DNA of 64,000 nt from Limonium bicolor (taxonomy: Eukaryota > Streptophyta > Magnoliopsida > Caryophyllales > Plumbaginaceae), in assembly GCA_023374045.1 (NCBI GenBank), contig CM041779.1, positions 299,594,167 to 299,658,166 of the forward strand, in the 5' to 3' direction. Shown piece by piece: positions 36,181-47,930 of the stretch. A program made the translations under genes and the position numbers. The notes under the pieces were generated by a model. The model searched no databases, was not told where the DNA came from, and worked only from the letters and a program-made list of their open reading frames with translations. Numbering within the stretch: the first letter of the stretch is position 1; the number at the start of each line of letters is the position of its first letter.

Positions 36181-37529
36181 TGCAAGAGCCATGGTATGCT
36201 GATATGGCTAATTTTCTTGTTTCTGGAGTTGTTCCTCATGACTTATCATATGCTCAGAAAAAGAAATTCCTTTCTGACTCACGCCATTATATCTGGGAAG
36301 ACCCTCACTTGTTTCGAGTGTGTGCAGATAGCTTAATTCGCAGGTGTCTCCCTGATGATGAGGTACCTAGTGTTCTGGAGTTTTGTCACTCCAGAGAAGC
36401 TGGAGGCCATCATGGATCCCATCGGACGGCAGCCAAGGTTTTGGAGTCCGGATTTATTGGCCCACACTCCATAAAGACTGCCAAACCTTTGTGGCTAGTT
36501 GTGATAGCTGTCAGCGCATGGGCAATACTTCAAGACGACATGAGATGCCTCAGCAAAGCATTTTGGAAGTCGAACTTTTTGACTGTTGGGGTATCGATTT
36601 TATGGGGCCATTTCCCTCTTCACAAGGTTATCAATACATTCTGGTAGTGGACTATGTGTCCAAGTGGGTTGAAGCCATACCATGCCAAATGCTGATTCAA
36701 AGACCGTGATCAAGTTTATCAAAAAGCACATCTTCACTCGCTTCGGAGTCCACGAGCAATTATCAGTGATGGGGGATCACATTTTTGCAACCGTTCATTC
36801 GATGCCTTGCTGGCTAAGTACGGAGTACGTCATAAGGTTGCACTACCGTATCACCCACAAACAAATGGACAAGCTGAAGTATCCAATCGAGAGTTGAAGT
36901 GGATTCTCCAGAAGACAGTAAACTCTTCAAGGAAGGACTGGTCTCTACGGTTAGATGACGCTCTCTGGGCCTACAGGACAGCATTCAAGACACCCATCGG
37001 GATGTCTCCTTTTAGGCTGGTATATGGGAAATCTTGCCATCTACCTGTTGAGTTGGAGCATAAGGCGTACTGGGCACTTAAGGCCCTGAACTTTGACATA
37101 CTCGCTGCTGGTGAGAAACGCAAATTTCAGCTTTCAGAGCTTGAAGAACTAAGAGATAAAGCTTACAACAGTGCTCGAATCTACAAGGAACGCACCAAGA
37201 AACTCCACGATCAAATGATCCAGAAACGTGACTTCAAAGTTGGAGATTGGGTGCTCCTCTACAATTCTAGATTGAAGATCTTTCCAGGAAAGCTTAAATC
37301 TCATTGGGCAGGACCATTTAAGGTGGTAGGGGTTACTTCATTTGGAGCCTACGAACTGGAAAACAAGAAGGGTGAAACCTTCAAAGTTAATGGGGCCCGT
37401 CTGAAAAGGTATACTTGTCCTGCTGATGTTTCTACTAACTTGCTTGGAGTTTCTTTTGTCCAGGTACAGCAGGATCTCTTCCCCTGTTTCGGAGTCGGAC
37501 CTAAAAAGAGTCTCTCCCATGGCGGTTAA
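36180..37529 (+). pseudogene. Element D integrase (broken)
   Basis: Frame 36180-36458 gives [12 protein letters not shown] and the HH part of the zinc module ([12 protein letters not shown]). Frame 36459-36709 gives the CC part (CDSCQRMG) and the first catalytic Asp ([12 protein letters not shown]). Between 36690 and 36810 two more shifts interrupt the SDGGSHF block. Frame 36807-37529 gives the catalytic Glu region ([15 protein letters not shown]), [15 protein letters not shown] and the C-terminal DNA-binding part ([19 protein letters not shown]). No chromodomain, as usual in Athila. Confidence 0.86.
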
Positions 37530-38954
37530 ATAAGTTCCGAAAGCTGCGCAACTTAGTTCTAGGAAGTTGTGGGACCCCTTCCCACTCCTCTTCCTCTTTC
37601 TCCTAATCGGACTGAGTCTAGCTTGAGACTATAAAACAGAGCAGCTTGGTGGGAGGCAACCCACCACTTATTTTCAATTCAGGAAGAATTCTCTACCTTA
37701 TTTCTTTTTGAACTTACATTTACTTTACAGTTTTCTGTGTGCTTCAATATTTGTCTAATATTATAATAAAAAAAATAATAAAATAATAAATGTTATTAGT
37801 CTATTTTCTTATTTTCCTACATTAAGGAGTGGCAGCGCATGAGGCAGTAATAACTTGAGTTCTTCTGGCTGTATAGAATCTTCTTTACAGGAAATTTTAC
37901 GCGATTCTACAGCTGAACTCAAGTGTGGGGTGGACCGTGCAACACACCGTGAACGGACTCTGGGGAGTATTCTAAATCCTTTTCACTCTTTACTGTTACA
38001 CATACTCCCCTCTGAACTACTATATGTCTTACTTTTGTTCCCGTTGGATTGCTTGCACAATTAATACTTCCACAGCAATGAGGACATTGCTTCACTCTAA
38101 GTGTGGGGTGGGGTAACCTTCGTAGCTTATCTTTTGTGTATCTTTGAGCTCTTTTCTCTTGCATTTGTTTGACTCCTGCTGTGTTGCTCAACTTGGAAGG
38201 AAGCCATAGAGGAAGTATAATTGGTTAGCTGATCTTGGGGTGCAAAATTTTTAAATTTTTCTGGTTTTAATTGATTAAAAATGAAGTCTATGTTCTATTG
38301 ATGCTAAAATGATTGAGAATACTCACCATCTGAACCCTGTTTTTAGCCTTGAGCCTTGGAATGTCTGGATTGAAATGGTTGGAAAAAGAACAAGGCAAGG
38401 TACTCCGCTGATCCTAAGCATGCTTAATTTTATTCTGATCCAAAGTCAGGCCTCGTCCACTTGGTTATTAAGTCCTTTGGGGTGCCTCATCACCTAGCTA
38501 CCTAAGGTCCTTGTGATCTGGGATAGTTGACCCAAAGCCGTTACATGGGTGGAGAGAAAAGTCTGTGGTGAAAGAACTTAAAAGCGCTTAAATTGAAAAA
38601 AATGTGCAATCATTGTGCTAAATGAAAATAATCTTCTCTATGGATCAAGAGTATGTGGCATTGAAAGGTATGATGGAATAAGATCTTACTTCATGCCCCT
38701 TGTCGTTCTAACGGTTTGAGAATGTAAAGGTGGATTGGCTCATTGCTAAAGGCGAGGTTCTTATGGTTTTGTTTCTCTATTATTAGCTTTGAATGACTTC
38801 TTGTTTTATGAAAAAGAAAAATGCCCCTGTATTGGTAAAACTAATAATCTTTCTTCTGTGTCCTTCCTTTTGAGTTGAGTTTCATTCGCTTGACTTGAAC
38901 TCGTGTTTGAGAGTTTTGCTTGAGGACAAGCAAAGAGCTAAGTGTGGGGTGATT
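37530..38954 (+). other. Element D 3' region with three polypurine-like tracts and hairpins
   Basis: No env-like ORF. Three copies of AAGTGTGGGGTG: 37921, 38099 and 38940, the last just before the 3' LTR (true polypurine tract). The second and third follow AGGA-loop hairpins: AGCAATG-AGGA-CATTGCT (38074-38091) and TTTGCTTG-AGGA-CAAGCAAA (38915-38934). The first is the 3' arm of a longer inverted repeat, ACTTGAGTTC (37853-37862) with GAACTCAAGT (37915-37924). Confidence 0.75.
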
Positions 38955-40909
38955 TGATAAGTGTGAAATTTATATAGTTTTATAGGTGCTTATTATTTAT
39001 GTAACTTTTTACGCACCTTCTCACACTTATCCTATGCTTTTTGTAACTCTTACTTTTGGTAGGAACTAATTCCAATTTATATGATAAAATCAGGAAATGA
39101 TGACAGAAATGCATAGTTCGCCTCACGAGCTTTCCAACGCAACAAACGGCGAGTCAAACAGACTTATAACGAAGAATCGGGAGCCGGTTGAAGATTGCAG
39201 TACATCAGTATATATATATATATTCTCGCATGACAACCGCCCCCTGTACATCACCATAACTGGCGGACGAGACACAACGAACCGCCTGGCGGTCAGGGAG
39301 GCGGACGAGACACAACGAACCGCCTGGAAGCTGGCGGACTTGGTGGCGGACGCAGCAAAAGGCAACCGCCTCTGGAATGGGCGGACGAGGCACATACAAC
39401 CGCCTCTGAAATGGGCGGACAACAGGGGAGAGAACCGCCTCATATCTGGCGGTTAAGGAGGCGGACGGGCTTAAATCCGACGCGGAGAAGTTTTTCTTCG
39501 CGTCTTCTTCTTCCTTCTTCGCGGCGCCGCACTCGAACTACCTCATTAATTGCAGACGATCGCCCACCTTAATTTGTGCACGCGTGACGCTCTGCAATCA
39601 ATTGCACTGCCCGATGAAATCTCTGACTGAAATCTTCACCGATCTGCACCAACTCCACCGCCATCTACTCACTAGCTCACTGTACCTGTCACTTCTCCGT
39701 TGTTTGCTTCTGAAATCCTCCGCCTATATAAACCCACGCTTTGCTTGCTAAAAATCATCCAGTCATTCACGCACCTATCAATCGATCCATTCACTCCATT
39801 CACTTCATCAAAAATCCATTCATCTATCAGTCCATGAATTAATCCATTCATTGACGAATCCACCACTTCATCCATCTTCTCCATAATTCACTCGACACCA
39901 CCACCATTTTATTTTCTTTCTCCCGTAAACATCACCACACGTACTACACTCACACACTCACAAATTCATTCTCCAATACGTACACATCCATTTACAATTC
40001 ACAAATCACTCGACCACCACCACAAAACTCACGCCCCACCCTTCTCCATATATTATCACCTGCCTCAATTCTATTCCGGTCTGTCAGAATAACGGAGCAG
40101 CTTCGGAGTCAGCGAAACAGATGATTTCTTTTACTCTTATCTCTGCTCATTTATTTAACATGTCCGGCTAGATTATTTATACTCTGGGAGATGGTTATTA
40201 TTAGTTTGTTTTAATTGTGCACTTTATTTCACCGGTTTAAATTAATTATAATTTGATACAATTAATGTTATTCTCTCGCATTTTAATAAATTACATGAGT
40301 TTATTGAATTGCTTTACGAAATCTATTTTGATCAGATCCGTGTTAAATAGATAGGTCACATTAATTGTTATGTCTGTGGAAAAATTTATTCTGATTGAAT
40401 AAATCTAGTATTTCAGATGCAAAATTATATTCCTTTTAATTAGCCGTTTACATGTGTTTTGCCTGAGTTTAGATCAAACCTTGCATGTTCTGGTAAACGA
40501 GGTCATTAGAATTTAGGATTTAAATCTGAAGACTATAAAAGGGATTTTGCCAAATTATTCTTAATTAAACCGGTAGAATAGCATAATTAATCAAACGAGT
40601 AAAACTTGAACCCAGAGTCCGTTCTTCCATATTCACAACCACTTTTAATATTCTGTTATTTTAATTATTAGCTGTTATTTAAATTCTTGTTGTCTTTATT
40701 ATAATTCACAGTTTAGAACAAAATAAAATTCCCCCTCAATTTATAACCTTTGCTAAGTCTAGATAATTATCACATAGTCCCACGGTTCGATACCTGGTTC
40801 CCATAAACTCTACTACAATAACCGGGATTTTTGCAACCTGACGGTTTTCTGATTTATTAATTTCTAAGATTATTTCTTGGTATTTAATAGGTCAAATTTA
40901 TCGTTTGCA
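38955..40909 (+). repeat. 3' LTR of element D
   Basis: 1955 bp, matches 29741-31708. Differences include a 10-bp-scale indel near the start, a shorter AT run near 39210 and a 7-bp deletion near 39977. The TATA box is at 39725-39732. Confidence 0.93.
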
Positions 40910-41046
40910 TTTCACTAAAACAGTCTCCCTTTCTCCTCTCTCTCTCTCTCTTCCCTATCCCGAAAATCCTTTATTTCCCCCTTACCCAGAACCAGTCGCC
41001 CCCAGTATTCTCCCTCCCTCTCTCGTGCCTCCTCCTCCTCCTGTGA
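40910..41046 (+). other. Pyrimidine-rich stretch between elements D and C
   Basis: After the TTTCA duplication the sequence is CT-microsatellite and CCT-rich up to the abrupt start of element C sequence at 41047. By position it should belong to the target of element D (element B or what B lies in), but no family feature is visible. Confidence 0.5.
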
Positions 41047-43197
41047 ACTACAATAACACAATTATTAAATATCGGTATGGAATATACCTCAAGTGTTGGA
41101 AATAGCCAAGAGAGTACTACACACTAGGTAGTTACTCAAACTCAACCGACTGTAAGTCGGAAGAAGTCAAGTAGATCATTGTGGAATACAACAAATTATC
41201 ATGGAAGTGGATAGTAAGTTTTGAAACTCACCGAATTCGCTCACGAAAAGAAATACCACGCGTCAGTTGAGAAATCGTTATTACCAAGATGAAGGTGATA
41301 ATCGAATATATACAATACAGTAAGAATAATGAAGGGGGCAAACGAAGCTCGAAGTTATCAAGAGTCGCGCAGCAGAAACTAGTGAGCCAGCGATTCAAGA
41401 GTTGGATGTACGTTGTGAACATGAGTGAATGGCAATTATTAATGCCTAGAAGCTTCACAGGCCAGAATCGAAACTGGTTATGAATTAAATAAACTCTAAG
41501 GAGAATTCTTGGTTAGGGACTAAACCGCCAATATGGCTAAGATCCTCAAACCAGAACATATTGTATAATAAACCGCGTGGAGATACAACACTTCACGACG
41601 GTAGGACGTTATAAAACAGTGGTTAAGTGATTGATTACGTGGGCGTAATCCCTTTTAAGGGGGGTAGAGCGCAAAACCGTTTAGTGTGTTTTACCGTACA
41701 AGTGTACGTGAACTATGGTGTGCATAGCACAAAATGATTTGTTTAGATGATTGGTGCGTGCCTTACATAAACATACGCATTCATTCATGGTTTAATTGTG
41801 GTAATTGCGCACAGAAGATGCGAATACCATGGTAACAAGTGTGTTATTTTGTTAATAGATGTGTGTGAAAGTACAGATATAAGGGGGTAAAGAAACTCCC
41901 GGGGAACTAAAACCCCGACTATATATGTTCATATAATACTAAATGTAAAACCGTGTATCGTATTTTGATAAAAGCATATATATACAGTGTTGTGATTTAT
42001 GAAGAGGTATGAAACCGACATAGAACCTAGTGAGAATAAGATTCCCTAGGTGACGGGATTAAGTTGAATTTGGGTGATGATTGATAGACGGAGTTCTATC
42101 CCTTGGAGATGTAATGATTATGACTAGATGGATTAAAAGATAGAAAATGGTACATGCTTGAATTAGCTGTTGTTTGAAAATGAAGTGGGAGGTGAAACTT
42201 GATTATCATGAGATCAAGGGAAGCCGAACACAAATTGGGGTGGAAGATAGTTCAACACTGATGCTGATCACATTAGGGTTGGATGATTCTTGAAAACTCT
42301 TTATAAGTGGTCACAATAATCACATCAAGAACGAGATGCAGTTAGCAATAATTGGACTTGGAGTTGTACTGGGTTTTCGAATAATTTTAAATTGGTGGTT
42401 TCAGATTTTTAATTGGTATTTTCAAGACTTCAATTAGTATTTTTAAGATTCTTAGTGGTATTTTCAAAGGAAGGGCTACCTTTATGTGACCTTGTAAAGG
42501 AATTTCAAGTAGTATCCTTCCAATAAAGGATTTCGTTATACTTAACCTCACATAGAGTATTTTCGTATTACTTGCTCACGAGCTGAGGACGTAAGAGCCT
42601 TTGTCTTCGGACCGGTGACATGAGAAGTATATTTTAAAGATGTATGCAATTGTTTTGATCTCCCAAAGGAACGGGGACCAGAGTGTCCATCGTGACCGGT
42701 TCTGCGGGATCATAGTGTATATGTACTCAGCATGGGTCTCGAACCCATGAAGAGATGGAAAAGGAATTTCTGGTTGATATACATGCTATGACATGTTGTG
42801 TGGTATGTGTAATAGATATTATTTTGACCTTGAGTTCTAATGTGGTTAAGTTCCGGAGGTGTTATGTTATCAAGACCTATGTGTCTAAAGGATGTGGTGT
42901 TATCAAGACCTACGGGTCTAAATGTTGTTATGTTACCCAGACCAAGAGTCTAAGGGCTGTTACGTATGTGCAAATGTTGTTAAGGTACCCGGACCATTAA
43001 GTCCGAGGATACTATGTAAGTAGGTTATGTCATGTTATGTATGTATGGATGTGTTACCCGGACCGTTAAGTCCGAGGTTGTGATGTAAAGTATGTTTGTT
43101 ATGGAAGTTTATGTTGCAAGTAATCCCTGTGTTCTAATTCAAATGACGCTAGGGAAGTGTGAACTTCGAGGACGAAGTTCTTTTAAGGGGGGTAGAT
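41047..43197 (+). repeat. Truncated extra copy of the element C 3' interior
   Basis: 2151 bp nearly identical to 54749-56897 (about a dozen differences). Non-coding. Contains the internal hairpin GATTACG-TGGG-CGTAATC (41633-41650) and tract AAGGGGGGTAGAG (41657-41667); an array of five small GAC...GTC hairpins (42873-43074); and the terminal hairpin GAACTTCG-AGGA-CGAAGTTC (43161-43180) with tract AAGGGGGGTAGA (43185-43196). Its left edge is a breakpoint against pyrimidine-rich DNA. A 64-codon frame (41289-41483, repeated at 54991) has no recognisable homology. Confidence 0.85.
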
Positions 43198-46100
43198 TGA
43201 AATACCCCAAACCTTAATGTGTTAATTAATTACGTAATTATAATTTTCTAAGGCTAATTAAGTCCTTAAGATCATTGGTGAACAAATGAAAACCAAAAAG
43301 AAAAAGAAAATGCGTAAAAGTCACAAAACGTGAAAACGCGTATTTAATTATTTTAGGAGGTACATAACCTTCATTAGGGTTATAAATATATTTTTATACC
43401 TTAATTACACATTAAGAACATGTGAGAAAAATTCCGGAAGAAAACGGATTCAAATAATGCGTTAAAACGCTAACGGAGTCTTAAAGCGCGTTTTTCGAGA
43501 AAACCCGAAAACATGACCTTAAACAGTTAAATGACCCCATAAAAATAATAGTTGATTTTGTAACAATAATTAAACATTAATGGGAGTTTAATAACCATTA
43601 AAATTAAAGGAATGAGAAAATTCCGGAAAACGGTCCCGGTTAGTGAATAGTGATAAACCGGGTAAATAAACGAGCGTTTTCTGTTAAAAACGAAAAACGC
43701 TCCAGCATGTTTATAGTAGTGGGCCGGTTTTATTAATGTAAACAGCTCACCCACACAAGACTAGTTAACAAATTAATTAAGTCAAAAAAAATAGAGGGAC
43801 CACTTATACCTCTCTCTCCTCTCTCTCTCTCTCTCTCTTCTCCTCTCATTTCTCTCTTTCCTCTTCTCTTTCCTCTCTCTCTTTCTTCCTCCACGGTTCC
43901 CTTCTCCCTCTCTGCCGATGGAGTTCTCCAACCTAGCCAACAATGGCTTCTCCACTTCCTCTTCATCCCTAAGCTCCATTCGAGCTCCAAATCAAAAACA
44001 AATCACATATTCTTCTTCCTCTCACCTTCCTCTATCATCCTCTCTTTTCGAAATTTCAAAAGGATGAAGTTGACCTCCATGGGTTTTCCCCATTTGAAGA
44101 GAAAATGGCACCAATGTGAAGCTTGGAGCCTCCTCTTCCTTCTAAGGTAAAAATTTCCAAGAAAAAGTCATTTTTCCTTCATCTCATGGTGTAATCAATT
44201 TTTCACCATTTTTGATACCTTGTTTTTTCTCCTTGTTCTTGAGCTCCAAATTGATTCTTCAATGGTGGAGAAGTTCCCCTCTTGATTCAAGGGTGAAAAT
44301 CCCTCTTGAAAGCTTCACAAAGGTAAACCCTAACCTTGTGTTCTAGCCCTTTGATTGAATTGAAATATTCCAAGGTTTAGATAATTAATTGAGTGTGTTT
44401 TGTGTTCTTGAATGTTGGGATGGAGTTTGGAAACTCCATGCCCTCTTAACCGATTTTGGAGAAGATATGGAGCAAGAGGAGAATTAAGGAAACTTTGAAA
44501 TTAAGGTAAGGAATCCACCTTAAACCTTGTTCTAATTGTTTTAGTGTTTTGGGATGGGTAAACAAATTAATAAACCCAAATAGTGGATTGAAATGTATGT
44601 TGGAATGTGTTTAATTGGTTTGGAGAGGTTTGTGAATTAATGTTGAGTTGAGGGCCTTAAGAGCCAAATGTTTTAAGTTTGAGATTGATATTGTGGTTCA
44701 TTGAGATTATGGTGGTTGTATTGTTGTTGATGAATTTGAGGATTGTGTTAAGTGCTGTTAGGACCCTTGAAAGGGTGTGGCTAGATGAGGGATGAAATGA
44801 TGGAAATTGATGAGGATGAATGTGTAGAGTTTATGGGGAGGTTATGACGAAATTTTGGTAGAAAATGAGTGTTTTTGACTCTTTGATTTGGTGATGTTTT
44901 TTGTTGATTTTAATGGGTGTATGATGCGTTAAAACCCTGGAAATGTGTTTCGATGGGTTATTTTGCTACTATAAGTTATGTATGTTTTGTGAGGATTTGT
45001 GGCTTGGTTCTAGTTGTTTTCCGTAATGGATTTTGCAGTTTTCGGTATGTCCTAACATGTGTCCGAACTTGAAGTTCGGACATCATACGACAAAAAATTT
45101 TTCAGAACTCTCGACTTATGTCCGACATGCAGGTCGGACGCATTTCGGACCAACCTTTGTTTTTGCATAACTTTTTCGTTTGAACTCCGTTTTGAGTGCC
45201 GTTGCGGCGTTGGATTCCTCTTTCAAGTACTCTGTTTTGACATGTTTTTGGCATATGTTAGGTATATTTTTATTTGAAAATGACCAATATATTTGAACTC
45301 CATTTTCTTTGCTCTATAAGTGTGCTTGGCCTTCTAATGATGGGGATTGGATGGTAATGGTTTGGATGATGTTAGGCCTTGTTTTGGTGACATGTAAAGG
45401 CCTTAAGATGTGTAAACAAGTGTTAGGTTTGATGTGAGAGTTGTGAACTTATCACACGAGTAAATTAAGTATACAGGGTAACGGGGTTGACCATGGGCGC
45501 ATTAGTCGTTAAATAATTATGTTACCCCGATGTTAATGGAGATAGTTATAATGTTACCAGTTGTTCAAGATTTTCAAGGAACATGTGATGGCACATTAGA
45601 GTGCACCTTCGGTGACAGGTATGGTTTTTCTTGCAACCTGTGTCCTACAGGATTACACCGGCTTGTATTCCAACTTGTTTTCTGTGTGTTTTGCCACCTT
45701 GCCAAGATAAAGCATGAAATGAGTTTACAGTAATTCATATTGTGGCGTAATTATTCCGATACCCGCTTACCTTAGTTATGTGTCAAAATAGTTAACCGAC
45801 CTTAGGTTCACATAAGAGAATCGGTATTCGGGAAAACGTCCCAACCCACGGAACGTTCTAACTACGGCTATCCGTCGTTAGTGTATTGTGACTTGTGTGA
45901 TGTATGTGACTTGTTCTATGTTGTTGTTATTTGATACTGTTATCCGTGTTGTTTGAAATGGGATGTGACTTTCCCTGATGTTCTAACCGAGTTAGTAACA
46001 CTGTGTGATGTATGTATGTGATAAGTTCCATAAAGGAACCTCTAACTAATAAGTATATGTTATGTATGGTGAGGAATCCGGTCGTTCCGGTCGCGCGTGT

Positions 46101-47091
46101 TGTTTTGGGAGTTGATGTATATATGTGAGTTAACTCCCATTCTGTTATGTTGGGTTGTTTATCCTCTTGGATGTTCGACCTCCCACTCTTAGCCAAAGCT
46201 TACCTACCCGACCTCCACATCGGGCTAGGAGGGAAATTATGTTAATGTTTGGTAGGGTGTCGATGCCTAAGTTCGCTTCGACTCCCTCTTTGTTATGTTA
46301 CGGTTGTTCTTCCTCCTGGAATTACAACCACCCACAAGCTTAACAAGGCTTACCTACCTCATCACTATTGGAGTTAGGGAATTATGTATGTTGTGATCGG
46401 TCCTATGTGAGGCCGCCACTCAAGTAAGGAAATGTATGTATGTTGTGCTCGGGCTTAGATCACCCCGGCATTCCCTAAGTAGAGTTATATCCTCTCAGAG
46501 GAGAGAATTAAGTTGAGTATGTTATAAGTGAAGTGTGTTGTAATTGAGTGTGTTGCTAATTTGTGTTGTGCCCTATTAATGGATGTTTTGCTTATAAGCA
46601 TGATACGTGTGTTTGTGCATGTTTGAAATAAAATCAACCGCATGCTAAGACGACAAATAGTTGTGCGTGGCCCGGTAGCATCGGCTGCGGTTACCGATAC
46701 CAGCAAGGTCTGACCCCCTTTGGGGGCCCCCAACTTTTCAGGTATTATGGACTGGCCGCCGTTCAGAGTGGGACGGGTTGTTAGTTGTATACGACAGTTC
46801 ATTTAATGCTTATGTATTGTAGGTAGAAGACCCGAAATTGTTGTCGGCATTAGCTTGTTAATCACTCGGTACAGTTGTATGTAAGTGCATAATGATTGTT
46901 GGACATGGAACGGGATTATGTGTAGTTTGCTCGGGAGTTTTAGTTCATCAGACGGTACAATGTTTATGGTTTTGCCTTTTAGCCACGTGGGTGGCTAACG
47001 GCGTGTCAACCCAAGGAGTTTAGTTATGTTTATGAGTTATGATTTCCGCTGCAGGTATTGTTAAGGGTGTTGCTAGTAGTTGGGTGTTACA
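43198..47091 (+). repeat. Element C LTR, left copy (3894 bp)
   Basis: Starts TGAAATACCCCAAACC after a polypurine tract and ends GGGTGTTACA before a PBS, so it serves as 3' LTR of the truncated copy and 5' LTR of the full copy. (CT)n leader at 43808-43885 followed by leader-like sequence with AAGGTAAA or AAGGTAAGG donor-like sites (44144, 44318, 44503). Up to about 44450 it closely matches the right copy; beyond that it lacks many single bases present in the right copy. Confidence 0.92.
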
Positions 47092-47096
47092 AAAAG

Positions 47097-47124
47097 TGGT
47101 ATCAGCGAAGTATCGCTCTGATAC
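47097..47124 (+). other. PBS of element C with hairpin, damaged
   Basis: TGGTATCAG then CGA: the expected AG of TGGTATCAGAGC is missing. The right arm TCGCTCTGATAC (47113-47124) is intact and would pair perfectly with an arm that still had AG; loop AGTA (47109-47112), as in element A. Confidence 0.7.
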
Positions 47125-47860
47125 TGAAATACCGAGCTTAGGAAGTACCGAGTTAATAGTTTAGTACTTTGGGTTAAGGGTTGAGTGATAGCGTAAGAAG
47201 TACGCTAGTTGGGGAACACCAGTGTGTACTGGATACCTACGGTATCCATCCCGCCCCTCTACAAACCCTATAAACTCAACTTGAAAGAACCCAGAGAGAT
47301 AAAGTCATCTCTTACTCGTGGAAAACCCGTCTGGCTGTTTACAAGTATCCTTATAAGTACGGAGAACCTGTCACACAGAATCCAGAAAGGTGTGAATCCC
47401 GAAGACGGTCTCCATTTTAACAATATTAACCGCTCTTGTTAGCGAAAAATGAAGAATCTTATGCATAAAGAATGGAATTTCCGCACCCTGGTCGACATGC
47501 GAAGCAGTCAAGGACAACCAGCTTGCAAGCACTACCGTGCAACTGGAGAAGGGAATAGTAGAACCCGAGACGAGTGTCTACGGGACCTACACTGTTAACT
47601 AATCACCAACGAATACCAACCGGTTAAGGAACTACAACGTAGTATATGAGATACAATGCTAATTAAAAAGGGGTCTCCCAGAACGGGAAACACCCTAGTT
47701 GATGGTTATCATGTGAAGACAGTGAGAGGTACCCCGAGATTGTTGTTAGGACTGTAAGATCAGTAAGGGCCAGCAAGGCCACTGATGTTAGAGCGGGCGA
47801 AAGCAGTACCGCAATCAATGTGTATTGAACCGATAACCAGATTGCATGGCGCACTTGCTA
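47125..47860 (+). other. Element C 5' interior
   Basis: No recognisable ORF; the 77-codon frame 47209-47442 has no family signature. Where element A has gag, element C has none. It ends in the hairpin GCACTTGC-TATG-GCAAGTGC (47851-47870), also present in element A. Confidence 0.55.
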
Positions 47861-47930
47861 TGGCAAGTGCTGCTATAACAGGCTGTATGGGAAATTTTAA
47901 AACAACTACCAGTACTTAGTAAAGTACCAT
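47861..47930 (+). repeat. Left copy of a 70-bp direct duplication
   Basis: Identical to 52537-52607 except for one extra A in the right copy. The two copies flank the inverted LTR. The left edge falls inside the loop of the GCACTTGC hairpin. Confidence 0.88.

Larger units (their letters stand above)
29741..40909 (+). mobile_element. Element D: complete Athila-like Ty3/gypsy retrotransposon, multiply frameshifted
   Basis: 11.2 kb, flanked by a perfect 5-bp duplication TTTCA (29736-29740, 40910-40914). LTRs 29741-31708 and 38955-40909 differ by roughly a dozen substitutions and a few small indels. The tRNA-Asp PBS and the protein wording ([39 protein letters not shown]) identify the Athila clade. 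Gag, protease, RT, RNase H and integrase are all present in order but spread over many frames, with at least eight frame breaks. No env-like ORF is recognisable in the 1.4 kb after integrase. Confidence 0.93.

Noticed and set aside
37530..38950. env-like gene expected in some Athila elements
   Set aside because: Only frames under 91 codons, no membrane protein-like stretch; the region is structured non-coding DNA.
41289..41483. 64-codon frame repeated at 54991-55185
   Set aside because: Conserved only because the surrounding element C interior is duplicated; no protein-like composition or homology recognised.
43782..43990. Arg/Glu-rich minus-strand frames near the CT tract
   Set aside because: Translation of the (CT)n microsatellite of the element C LTR leader.
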